Shown here piece after piece: positions 11,901 through 24,500 of a DNA stretch of 64,000 nucleotides. Numbering within the stretch: position 1 is the stretch's first letter; each line of letters opens with the position of its first letter. The position numbers were made by a program, and so were the translations under genes. Under the pieces are notes generated by a model, which was not told the DNA's origin, did not search any database, and worked only from the letters and a program-made list of their open reading frames with translations. Source of the stretch: Spironucleus salmonicida (lineage: Eukaryota > Fornicata > Diplomonadida > Hexamitidae); NCBI GenBank assembly GCA_000497125.2, contig CM035324.1:516651-580650 (forward strand), given 5' to 3'.

Positions 11901-14900
11901 GGCGCTGACTATTTCGATCAGGGTCGTGATCAGCGCTGGGTGAGGCTCGCTATCGGAAATACGAGCTCGTTCGTTCGTGACGTTGGCGCGGTAGCCGAAA
12001 GGGCGGGCAGTGAATACTGGGATACTACTGGTCGTTGTACCCTCGTAAATGAGCTCCGCAGCGGCGTCGGAGCGTCAAGCGCGAGGCAGAGGGTCCAGCG
12101 GCACCTGTGGTATGAGGAAGCCAGTCAATAGTCTGAACTGTATTTCTCCCTCTAAGTACGATTCCGTGGAGAAGCAGTTTGGGGCCGATGCGCACAGAGC
12201 AATTATGAGCATTCTGGCCAAAGATAATATTATGATATTATATTAGTATGGTAATTATGTTCGTTGTTGCTTTTACGCTTATTTGGATTTCATATAATAG
12301 GCGTAACCCGAAACAAGGTGTTATTCTGGAAAAATATGATAATGTGGAGTAGATAGTATCCTAGGCATAAATAGTCCAAAACAGCAGTTTGGTAACAGGT
12401 ACTTATATATCATGCCGGTTTATAGTTAATAAACACGAACCTCGTAGTATTTTAATTAATTTAATTACACTTGTTTATGCACCATCTCGCCAGTGCAACA
12501 CACCATTAACTACTAGCAGGAACTCCCAGCTAGGTTTGAGCAACTACCTGTCCTCTTTCTGCAAGAAACTAAAATAATTACTATAGCATATAATATACAA
12601 ATAATCCAATAAACCACAACTTCAATATGCTCTTATATACACTTATTTACGATAACAATTCCTTCCAACAACCTCTTAATCAGAGCGGTCAAAAAGCAAC
12701 AAACCCGCCTAGGCCGAATAACACGGGGGTCGGGATTCCTCTTTTCACATTTACGATGCATTCTCTGACACGACTTCGTAAATGCATCCCTCTTAGCGCA
12801 GCAAGCCAGGCCGCAAAGTGGTTCGGGTGATGGTAACACGCTGCTGACCTTGAGCGACATTTGCCTAAGCCGTAGAATAGCATTACTATATCGAAACTGA
12901 TATAGTATAGAATATGGAACTAGATGAAAGGGCCCCGTTTCGAATCCGCTCTGAATGCGAGGATTCGGTGCATTCCGCGCGAAATTCCGGTACCCGAGGT
13001 GGAAGACCGTCGCTAATCCACTTTGAGCAGGTTCAAATTCGGTATAGTAATTGATATTACTGTATACTACTATAGTATGAATTGCAGACAGGCGCGTGCT
13101 GCCGAACTAGGGGCTCCACAGAACACTGCAGGCGAGTTCGTAACAGCGAGCAGAATTTTCCCACAATATAGGCCCAAAGCTGCTGCGTGGAATAGGGCAT
13201 TGATGGTGTGCATTTTTCATGAAATCTAACGCACCAGACATTCGCTGCCTATATTTTCTAAATCCCATTCTTATACATATTCAAACATCATTTGCAAGAT
13301 CTCTGCATGCGCTCCGCGACCTTTTCGGCAGCTTCTTGGACACCTAGAATATTTTATCCTAGAGAATTTTCTTGCTTCTCTTCACAAGGTTAGATGGTAA
13401 CTCTCGGACTGAGCACATGTCGTCACGATGCCAGTAATCGCCGTAGTTCCTATTTTCTTACCTGATCTCCCGTTAACTCTGGCAGCCAGAATCTCTATAG
13501 TCTCCAACCGGCTCCGCAGGGAGCGCAATACCCGCCGATTTGAGTGCGGGGTTCGGCACGCATTGATACCAGGGTTTAGTTAAGGACATACAGGTAGTCC
13601 ACAGCGCCTAGTACGTGCAGGCGGAGTCCCTGCAGAGGTTCCGCGGTGAAACATAAGCTGTCCCCAAATGATCTCAAATCGGAGTGCAGACACCATCAGG
13701 TGTTATGAAATAAATTGTATTATCTCCAGCGGCAGATGGTATCCGGTCTGTTCTGGGGCATTTCCCGACATACTTTCGGCGCCTCTTGGATGGAGGGTCG
13801 TGGCAAAGTGATTTCAACCTAATGTAGTCGCCACTGACTTTTCTAGGTCTAGAGCTGAATCGTAGCGGAAACGCAGGTAGGTGGTCGCATTGGGAACTAG
13901 GGAAGACCGCACTGGCCATTTGCATGAATGCTCCCGTGACGTGTTCAGTACGTACAATTCCGGGGATAGCTGGCGAAATTGTTTTACTGCACGTGAGCTT
14001 GGCAGTAGCATGTACATTATGGGCTTAAGATGCTGAGGCACATTGGGGTGCAGGTGGGCAGAAATAGTCGGCTTTCAACTATCATCTGGAGTGGGCAGGC
14101 CGGAGGATGAGTTAGGCGCATACGAACGGTTCGGGGTAGGATGGAAGCACGCGCGGTGGAGTTTTAAAGATGGGTAGGTTTCATGGGAATATTGCGAGAT
14201 ACGGGGAATTGGGTCACGAGTGGTTGAACCAGCGCACCAAAGCATGTTGAAGCGAAGTCCGTGTTAGGGTAATGCATCAAAAGTGTTACAATGGTGGCTC
14301 GCAGAAAATAGGTGGGATGAGGATGGATATGGAGAGCTCTACTAATAACAAAGTAGCATAACCGTAATATAGGGGTAGGGCTCAAATGCTGCGTCCGCGC
14401 TAGGTGCAAAATAACAGCAGTGAGCAGCTGTATACGGCTAATACTAATTTATGCGATTGCTGGTAGTTTATCGATGTTTGATCTATAATAGTTTAAGATA
14501 CCTGCTCGGGGACAAGCTTTCCGCCAGAAACGGCCATTAGCTGGGTACCGAACTGTTTGGATACCGAATTGGTATGAAGCTAGTGTGCTGGTAGACTGAC
14601 ACCGCTTAATAAGGTCCTGAGGTATTTTATATTATTGGGGATGACATCAAGCCTGCTAGGTATGCATTATGAAACTGAACTCTAAATAATTTACATTTAT
14701 ATATAGTAAAGTACCACATCATCATAATGCCGTCCTCAGCTAAATCTTGTTGAAATTGCGTGCCCTAGCAGAAATGCACGCATGTTGAGTTGTAGTCTTT
14801 ACTGGTCACGCTACAGTGTAAATTGCCAATGTATCATGCCATTGCTCCAAGTCAGCATTAACACTGTTAGACCTGCATACTATTGGAATATCCGAGTGGA

Positions 14901-14939
14901 AAGCTTAGCACTTACGTGCAGGAACGTATATATTACCAA
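8972..14939. other. Long tract without an intact gene, partly GC-rich, unit 0
   Basis: About 6 kb between CRP-B and the next CRP-A. After about 200 AT-rich bases it becomes GC-richer, mainly 9400-11500, 11600-12130 and 13500-14400. Minus-strand fragments in changing frames look protein-like and poor in cysteine: LRFRYDSALDLEKSVATTL (about 13830-13900), IEIVSAEYVVKIQKAG and WSNLAFSYSAIQGDKKIFFE (11740-11950), LRVRSAFDDLCTYTND (about 11020), STENDYDNYVMFLAA (about 10820). They suggest the remains of one or more larger genes with several interruptions. I do not recognise the family. The block at 12650-12870 differs strongly from units 1-3. Confidence 0.4.
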
Positions 14940-15716
14940 TCACTGTTACTCCACTCTCTTCTTCGCCCTCCTAACAAAATAGTAGGCCAGACCTCCCGCC
15001 ACCGCGCCGACGACCAGCAAGACCCCAATCAGGATTCCAACCACTTCCCCGCCGCTCAAATTCTGGCTATTATCTTCCGGTTCGGGAAGTGTCGGGTCGT
15101 AAACCTCACCTGGTACCACATCATCCTTGGTGCAGATTTTGCCTATCTTGACGAGCCCGTCGGCGCACTCCGAGCACTTCCCATCCTAGCCCCATTTCAT
15201 GTTTTTCAGACACGACTTGCAGCTTTTTGAGTCATCTGTACACTCGGCACAGTTTTAGGATGCACGGCAGTTACACTGGGACGTAGAATTCTGATTGCAT
15301 TGCTATGTATCGGAGATGGAACAGTATACAAACAACTAGTATGTGCCGCAACGCTGCGCACACTCTCCCGTTATCAAAGTCGTGGGCTTGCTGATACTGT
15401 TGTTACATTCTGCGCAAAATTTGAAAGAGGTGCAGGTGTCACAACCCTTGGCGCAGCGCTTGCATGTTTTACTGGTGCCGTCACAGAATCCAAAGCCTTT
15501 CTTACGGCATTCCTGATTTGTGGAGCACGTATCGACTGAAGGTGCGAGAGGTGCGAGGTCGGTTGGGTCAGATTTATCGGCTGGACTCTCGCTCTGCTGG
15601 TGGGGGGCGCAGAGTCCTTGGGAGAGGTGGTATCCGGGTGTGCAGGTGGTGCAGCGTCCCTTCTCGCAGGATGCGCAGTTGGGGGTCGTTTGGGTGCAGC
15701 TTGCCGAATCTGTCAT
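14940..15716 (-). CDS. CRP-A, unit 1
   Basis: 258 residues from ATG 15716 to TGA at 14940. Compared with unit 0 it starts MTDSASCTQTTPNCASCEKG, and has a three-residue insertion (LAPLAPSVDTC) and a shorter stalk before the helix (VPGEVYDPTLPEPEDNSQN). The cytoplasmic tail is longer: RRAKKRVEQQ, where the first Gln is TAA. A TAG in the last Cys-rich block (MKWGQDGKCSEC) replaces the Lys of units 2 and 3. It is intact only under the TAA/TAG = Gln code. Confidence 0.85.
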
Positions 15717-18700
15717 TTTGGTTTATAGGTAGTGATAAAAATTAGGCAATATAGTAAGCCTTTTAGTTTTTAGTTTTTAATATGTGATAATATATAAATA
15801 AAAACGTAAATAAAATCATTCTAAAAATAAAATATATCGTCGTGGATGAGTAATAGCCTTAAATGCAATAATTTGGATAATGTACTTAATTCGCTTCAAA
15901 TGTGTTTATATAAACAGCATGAAAATTAATATAATGCAAATATAAGTTAGCGTGCTTTTAAGTAAAGGTAATATAATTACATTATAGTATTGATTCGAAA
16001 TATAGGAGAGAACAAAGTTAAAGCTAATATTTTTGATATGATTAAGTATAACATCCGAATCATATATTATTTTCTAAAATTTGGTTTCTACATGTTTCAA
16101 CATTCATAAATATAGCTAGTGAATGAGAACCGAGAATAGCTGCAACTGCCTTGCTTAGATAGTGAGGCCGTGCCTGGTGTTGGACACATGACTTAGCCTA
16201 TCTACAATATCGAATAGGAGTACCAGGTTAAAGAATGCGATACTGTCCTACCAATTAGGATCCATTCTGCCTGCTCTAGGTAGACTCACCGGAGTCCTAC
16301 TAGCATGGCCCATGGCCCAATTCAAAGGTGCTATCCTATTGACTTTCTACTTTGACGTACCTACTGCTCTGCATGGTTTAGTGTGGTTACTTTTAGGTGG
16401 TGCCATAACTTCCCTCCAGCGCGCCCCTTCTACCAGTACGGCTGCTCTACCGGGGATATCCTTCCTAACAAACTACCTATACCGTGCTTACATTAGTTAG
16501 AGTCATCAATCGCAAATTTAAAACCTACCAAATACTAAAGTTCAAATATAACTTCGCTAGCAACTGGAGTTAAATACGGATACTAATATACCCATAGCAT
16601 GTAAAGTAACCATGTAAGAGATTCTAATTTGTAGGCTTAATGTGCACACTATGCGCATTCCATGCGAGCTAGGACCACGACATATGAGTTAGCGCCTCTC
16701 GTTCTAGCTACTCTTCTTTCATGTCAATATTGCTAGCATGTATTTCTCTATATATAAATCTGCTAAAATATAGAATCATCACCTCCTAATATATTTATAT
16801 CATTTTGAAACTTTCGATATTTTATCATTCACGATGCGGACAGTAAAATGTTCAAAACTCAAAAAAATTCGAAAATTCTAAAATAACAAATTTATTGGGC
16901 AGCGATGTCTAACTACTACTAAAGTTAATATTTGACCGCAACAAACTAACATTATTCAGGCTTCAATTCTGCTATTTACCATCGTACTGATAATCATTAC
17001 GCCTTATAGTGCTTTACGTAACATTAAGTTGCACGAATATTATATTAATCCTTTCCTATTTCCGTATTGCCTAGGTGCTGCTAAAATTTTTCTAGCTCTG
17101 GGACATCTACATGCAAGACCCACCTTATCAGCAAGGAAATGATTTTAAAGATATCACCAATATAGCGACGACTCCTCCAAACATATACTGATTTTCAATG
17201 TGGACTCTATAAGCCCTGCATCCCACCTTGCCATTTGCCATTAATTCATCAATTCCAGACAGCTGTTCCGCGTCTACCATCACCATGCGTATCCTATGAA
17301 TTCGCGATCCCCAGACCAAGAATTGACCAGAACTTTGCTTCAAGAATTGCACCCTTGACCATATAATTTCTGGGCAGCGTTCCCATTACAGCATGGTATT
17401 CTGCGCATTCCCTGCAGCACCAGGAGCCGCCTGGTATTTTGTATGTTAGAATGTACCCTTGGCGTACGGTTTATCGCGTTCTGTGTATTATTTAGCGGCA
17501 CTGATTAATTCTTGCAGTTCTTTGAAACCTCTGTGCAGATGTAGCAAGTCCCCATAAATTCGCTTAGCACGCTTCGTACTTAGTATGGTGAGCAGCGCCA
17601 TAGGCAGTGCAGGTTGTATGGGTTGACTTAAGTTCATCTTTAGAAAACATAGCTAGCGTGCTGAAGGGGGACTATTTGAATAGGTTTTGCAGCTTGCAGA
17701 AGTTTGCGACTCAGTATCGCAGTTTTTATAGCGAATGCCCCTTATTTGCAGGAATCGTTACAAATATACGCTCTTTATGCTAGTTAAAAGTGATATCTAT
17801 ATGCAACTCATGATGTTTAGATCACTGCATTGGATATTATCCAGTTTTTCGCTAATGCTTTCCATAATCTGTGAAGATACTATTTCAGCACCAGAATAAA
17901 TTTACCACTGCTAGTTGAAGATATTATTGGCTAGCGGAAGCGCAGTTTAACACTTTTGATGCCCTTTTTGTAGCAACACTTGGGCATGCAGAGCAGCTGC
18001 ACTAGCAGGTAGTTAGATCGCAACCGCGCCAGCGATCGGAGTCTACTGCATGTGATGAAACTAACTCCCCAGCTTTACTAATTCTGAAAAGTACGAGCCA
18101 GCTAGTGTCAGAACCACTTCCCTCAAGTTTTAGCACTTAACAGGAGTCCACACCTCGCAGCAAGAGAAATTTTCATCAGAACCTATCACAACCCTTTAGA
18201 ATGAGAGATTTCTTCCATATAAGTGAAATTACATTCACAGATAGTTAGCAGCAGAGTAGACTTACTATCACAGGTATTTCAATCTTCGACATCGGCAGAG
18301 TGGTCTTGCAGTTTACGCACTCCTACTCAGTAGGTGCTTATGCGGCCGACCCGGAAGTACTTGCTAGAAGTACATCTTCAACCCAATGCTAGCAATACAA
18401 AGTACCCGATGAGCCTATTTTGCGGTTTCATGTACATGCAATACACTAACAGCAACTGGTACCAGTTTTACGCATTTCTGGCTCATCGCCCCAACAACCC
18501 TCGCAATTGGAGTAACTATTGCAGTCTGCTTTGTAACATCGCTCACAGTATATTTCCCTCACTATAGGAAAGAGTTATATGTATCTTTCGCAGTTGCCCC
18601 CACCTGCATGCGGGCACTGTGCCGATACAATCGGAAGTAGCAAGAGGTAGTCTATGGGCAAGGCAGTCCAAACTACTGGGGCTCCCGGTTGGGACGCAGA

Positions 18701-19100
18701 GAAATTCATGCCATCCACTTTACTGGCATCATCTGAACTGCGGTTTCCAGCGTCAAGGATCAAGTTTCATCACAATCACCACTATCAGAAACCGCTATCG
18801 GATTGCAGTCACCACAATCACGTTACTGCCTGTTTTGGAGCACCTATTTTCAATCTGAAAACGTATCCGCGTTGAACGTTATACACGCATCGTTGCTAGA
18901 ATAAACATCATAACCCCTGGAGCAGACCTTATTATAGTGCAACCCCGTCAGCACAGCCCTGCAAGTTTTAGGCCTCAGGAACTTTTAAAATTCTTAATAC
19001 AACCTCTTCAAATATTCTGCAATAGCTGGTTTTACCAAAACTATCCACGTCAGAAACTTGCCGTCCTGGCATTCCTATTACTCAATTTTAAGCCAACTAG
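15717..19100. other. Spacer and relic tract, unit 1
   Basis: Counterpart of 3273-6690. The segment from about 16900 to 18300 differs from units 0, 2 and 3 by many substitutions and small indels, whereas both its ends are nearly identical to them. Relic cysteine-rich pieces on the minus strand (for example CYKADCNSYSNCEGCWGDE near 18530) are the only coding signal. No intact gene was seen. Confidence 0.4.
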
Positions 19101-20151
19101 CTCAATCTAAATTTTTTTTGGTGCTTGGTGAATTAATGTGTATTAGCAGATTTACCCAGGGTACTAAAAGTTTTGTGCGAGCTGCATTATATTGAAATAC
19201 CTATCATCGTAAAAAGTACATTCCAAGTCACTACCGCATTCCTTGCAGCGATTTTCACCCGCCTCACATTTTCATATCTTAAGTTGTGAATTTAGCCGTA
19301 TAATACGCACTATCATTGTATATTGCCTGTACCATAATTACTTGTAATTGCGATACATTTGTTACAATTTTCAAATTTAACGCAAAATTAAGTATTTTTA
19401 TATTTATTATGTTCCCCGGATTCGTTTTTTTACAGGTTCATATATAGATCGTATATTCCAGTAGGCTGGATTTATTTTGGAGTATTCTTATAATAGATGT
19501 AGGTTTCGTTGCATTTAGAGCATTTATTACTATTGTTGGGAAATAATCCGTTTTAGCAAATTTTGTAGGTGGTCGCGTTCTTCCAAATTAGACAATTTTT
19601 ATGGCAGACTAAACACAATTTATCAAACAAGAAAAAATCTTACATTTCGTACACGTGCTAGTGTTGCATTCTGAGCAATTTTGTTGGCAAGTATTGCATT
19701 AATTATCGGATAGTTTGAATTCCTCAAAACAAGCTGAGCAGCTTTTATCATCAATACAGGTTTTGCAGTCATTCCTGCATTATATGCATTTAGCTTCGTC
19801 TCCTAAAAATCTATCTGGCTGGAATTTATCACATGCTGGATTAATTCCTCATTGAAGGCAGTTATCTGGACACTTTTTGCACGTATTTTCTTCCAACTTA
19901 AAACCGGATACGCATGTAAGACAATTAGAATCTGCATTAAAGGAAGCACAGTTTGTAGAGCACTTTTTACAGAGGTTATTGTGAACCGAGTATCCCAGAT
20001 TGCATTAATCACACGTTCTTCGACTATACAGCTAACATTCTGCACAATTATAAACTCTGCATGCGGAACATGGTTTATTCCACATACTCCTGTCCAATTC
20101 ACATACAAAGCCAATTGGGCATGTCTGACTCCAGCATATGTACTCTGACAT
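19027..20151 (-). pseudogene. psi-CRP-D, unit 1
   Basis: Near-identical to 6480-7604, including the ATG (20151), the TGA at codon 101 and the frameshift. Confidence 0.65.
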
Positions 20152-20663
20152 TTTTGGAAAAGTGTCAGAAGATAAAGTATATAAATTTATAAATTAGTAG
20201 TGGTTAGTTTCTGAATAAGGTATTGTATATTGATTTTTCTTGCATGCATATGTTACTAAATTACCGGTGAACAACTTTTTAAAATGGCTATATTTAGCAA
20301 TAATTCACTATGGAGGAAACTTAAACTAGAAAATGATGTAGGTTACGAGATGATTTACTAATTATAAAAAATTATTATAATAATTGAATTATTTCGATAT
20401 ATCTTTTATATATAAATAATCATATAAGAGAAGATTAAGTGTGAGAAACTACTTTATTAATACTGGAATATATTATAAGTCTATATAAAATATATAAGTT
20501 TGAAAAATTACACTTATACTATTATAAAAATTAAAAACTGAGTTAAATTGTATTGTATAATATATGCAAAACATTACAACCTAACAGTCATTTTACTGAA
20601 TTTGACAAGTAATATCATTAGTAAGATAAATTACTAAATTTCCTGAATATAGACGGATTTCCA

Positions 20664-21518
20664 TCACTTTTTAGCCTTTTTAATTAAATAAAATGCCAGA
20701 CAACTCCCAACTGCCCCAACGACCGCCAAAACACCAACCACGATACCCACAATCACCCCAGTACCAATTCTGTTGACCTCTCCAGATTTTTCGTCCGCCC
20801 AGCACATATCGCCAATAAATTTATATCCAACAGCACATGTATTACAGGCTCCGTTATTTCCCTTAACTACATTGGGCAAGCACGTCTCACAGGCATCCTT
20901 AGAGGTGGTGCACGAAGCGCAATTGAAAGCGAATCCGCATTAGCAAGCAGAATCAAGCCCCGCAACACAGGCCGTAGCCATTCCGTTTTTGCAATATTTT
21001 CCGTCTTCCATATCCTTACAAGTCGGTGTACATTATCCAGCTATCGTTGTTATATGAGTAGTCCCATCGCACGCGTTGCAGAACATCGCCGAAGAGCAAA
21101 TATCACATTTATCACCACACTTCACGCACCTCTTTGAGGATATCTCGCAAAAGGTCGAACCATCATTATCGCAGTCATCATTGCTATTGCACACTTTGAC
21201 GCATTTGCCACGTTCCATTACGAACCTATCAGCGCATTTCTCGCATGAATTGGATTTGGTGCATGCGCCACAGCCTTTTGAGCATTTCTTGCAGGCATTT
21301 CCACTGAGATAAGTGCCAAGGAGGCATGTTGAACAAGTAGTACCATTGCATTCCTGACAATTTGTTGTCACTATATTATCCTTACAGTGGCAGCCTTGAC
21401 CAAAGGCAATCTCTTCTGTGCACGGTTTACAGGCAACTGTATTATGATCGGTAGCTGGGCAAAAATGATTTGCCATACAGTTAGTGTCACGTTGAGTACA
21501 TGTGCCAGGATCTGCCAT
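20664..21518 (-). CDS. CRP-B, unit 1
   Basis: 284 residues. Wherever compared, the translation equals that of unit 0, including both in-frame TAA-Gln codons and the tail LIKKAKK. The flanking spacer is also essentially identical, so this segment of units 0 and 1 was homogenised recently even though their CRP-A genes differ. Confidence 0.88.
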
Positions 21519-24500
21519 TTTAAAAATAGAATATGGTATTTCACCTGATAATATGGAAGAAAAAGATATTGCATATTAAACTTCATGAGACATGCATATA
21601 TATCACTTTACGTTATAATTTAAAACCAAACTCAAATATTTTTAGTTTGTGATTGGTATATAATGTCAAATATATTACACAAATATAAAAGAAACTTAAC
21701 AAGACAAATATATTGAATTATATTTAACTGGGCGCTAGGACAACGATCAGCAGCCCACAGTAAAGCGTGGTCCGCTCTTGCCCATTTTCCAATACTTCCA
21801 CTCCAAAAATAGATTTAACATAATATTCCATTCCAATTATACAGCTCCACTCCAAATTAGTAAGCCACATTATTATAGACTCACTATCAGATTTAAACTA
21901 AGTCGGCCAACCAGCGTAAATTTCCTTTGGCGTTTGGGCCTCCCAAAGCCACTAAAAAGTTAGTTGGCACTGTCCAAATTGCGGAACCTAAACATTGTAG
22001 TTCCCTTTATCCCGGAGCGCAGCCCCGCCGCACTGCCTTTCTTGGCATCGGCCATTGTGCCCATTACGTTACAGCATCAGAGTTTTTGACGCAGAACCGG
22101 CCCGAATATCATGCTTCTAGTATCAGTAAGTACGGAGGGGGATCTTGGCAGCCTTCTGTGAGATGGGCTTCGCGGGCTGGGACGCTATCCGGAGCTGCGA
22201 TGGCCTGACTTAGTACCTCCAAGGTGCGTGGTGGACCACGATGGGCATATCAGCTGCTGCCCTGTATTGCGCTCCTGGAAAGTATCACCGTTAGCAAAAT
22301 ACTATTCTTACGCATGCCCAGCACACCAGATCGAGTACTAATGTGTTCATTCTACAGTTTCAGGGGACGTGTAAGAGGAGGAACGCGAGTGTGCAGCAGA
22401 GGTTGCAGAGGTTGCAGAGGACATCGTAGCAGGGCGTAGCGATACCGGTGGCCTATGTGTAGATAAGTGTACTGAGTCGTGTAGCGGCATATCAGCGACG
22501 CTCACGGTATTCCCACTCGGAAAGTGTACTAGTACTGAGGTTCTGCATGCGCCCAGGCAGTGATGGACAGTCTGCTAGGTAGCGAGGTCTGATATTTAAA
22601 GGCCAGCTACGTCCCCATGTTTCCCAGAGCCTTCCGCATGAAGTTCCAGAACATATAACATTCCAGATTAAATATAAAATCCCCTTCCATCTCAAGTTTA
22701 CCTTCGCTATGGTCACTATTATGCAGAGAGCCCGCCCGCACGATAGTATTTGCCGGTGCAGCGTGTCTACTGCCCCCAGCTGACCCATTCAGTGTAAAGC
22801 AAAAATAAAATTATTAGTACTATCCATTCCCCGCTACAACTACCATCCCACCACCACTCCCGTGCTAGAGGATCGGATCACGCTACCTACGCCTTTGCTG
22901 CACGGGCGTCGGACAGCAAGCTTTGGTACCACCTGCGGGGTACCTTCACGATGCAGTTTCGGCGAACGAGGATACTTGGTTGCGGGTATAACTATATAGT
23001 CCTGCACCTGGTTTCTTCCCTTCAGGCCGCACGCGAACCCTGAGCTAGTAGGGATTTGGTGGGAAAGCGCGGTGATGCCTGCACGCTCAGGCCCATGCAA
23101 AATGGTCCATCCTGCGCTGCTAGGCTTAAACTGAGTGGAGTTCCGCACTTAGGCGTTTACATTTGTAAAGGAACGCTTCACACTGGGGCGGAATGCCAAA
23201 TCGATAGTGGGATAGCACCCTCTAGCAGGGACTATGCCCAGCGCTGCAACCCACATCCCTCAAATTTCCACAGAAAACCTCACTAGGCCATCGTCTGGCA
23301 CTGAATCATCACGAATACCGGAGCCAGAGTTCACTGCCAGGAACAACCCGAGACAGGAGAGCTAGGCCGCGAGGAACATCACGTAATTGTCGTAGTCGTT
23401 CTCGGTGCTCGCCGTGAAGAAGCTGGACCAGCAGCCAGGATGCCGGCGATGCCCGGTTGGTCTGGTACGCGAGGATCTGCATCGTCCCTTCGAGTCAATG
23501 GAGATTTGAAGGACTGCCAGAACACGACCTCTAGCCTGCTGCTAGTTATCACCAGCTACATGGTGTCGCTAGTGTACGTGCAAAGGTCGTCGAAGGGGCT
23601 GCATACCCGGAGGGCAATCTTGTCGCTACTTGAGACGGCAATAACGGTCAAATAGATGCAGTGTTTGACACCTTACACCCGCATGTAGAACGGCAACTTA
23701 TGTCCCAACTCGCGTCGCGCTAATTGCTCTAGGGGTACAGATTCTTACTTTCTGTAAACACCCTGGACAGATCTCTTACGCTAGCAAAATATTCGTTTTC
23801 CCGTATGCTTCTAGCGAATACCCCGCAGTTACCAGAATAATTTGGTCCTAGTAGGTAAGCATTGAGATGAAGTCTGCAGCAACGCTATCTGCACTAATTA
23901 CACACTCCGGATGACTGCTGAACTGATCATGGCCCAAATATACCTGTCCGGGTCAAATAGCGCGTAATGCTGGTTCTCTCGCCGCACGCCAATGAGCCGT
24001 CAGCTTACTGCCGTATTGCGTCTTAAATAACTATCGTCTCGACTCCGACAGTATCGTAAATAAGCCCCACACCAAATCTGGACTACAAATTGGTAGTGAT
24101 GAAGCTAATTATAGTAGAGCACGTTTCATTTTCAATCTCGTCAACAATTTCCCTACACTGCAGCTAGCAACGGGTGACACGGTTGTGAACGCACGGATGC
24201 TTGTATTCGCCAGCGTCGGTGCCTCACTCAAAGTCCCTCATGACGAGATTTGTAGTATTCTGCTAAAAGGTGATCCTGGGGTACAGTTTAGCATCCTCCG
24301 GCATCGTGTAGTTGTTCGGTGACAGCTCAAAAAATATATTTCGTCGCCTTGGATCGCGGAATAGGAGAAGGCCAGGTTGCTCCAGTAGGAGGAGACGTCC
24401 GCTATCGGGTCCTTAATCTGGTTCAGAGTTCCCCGGTAGTCGCCTGCCTTCTGGATTTTTACTACGTACTCGGCGCTGACTATTTCGATCAGGGTCGTGA

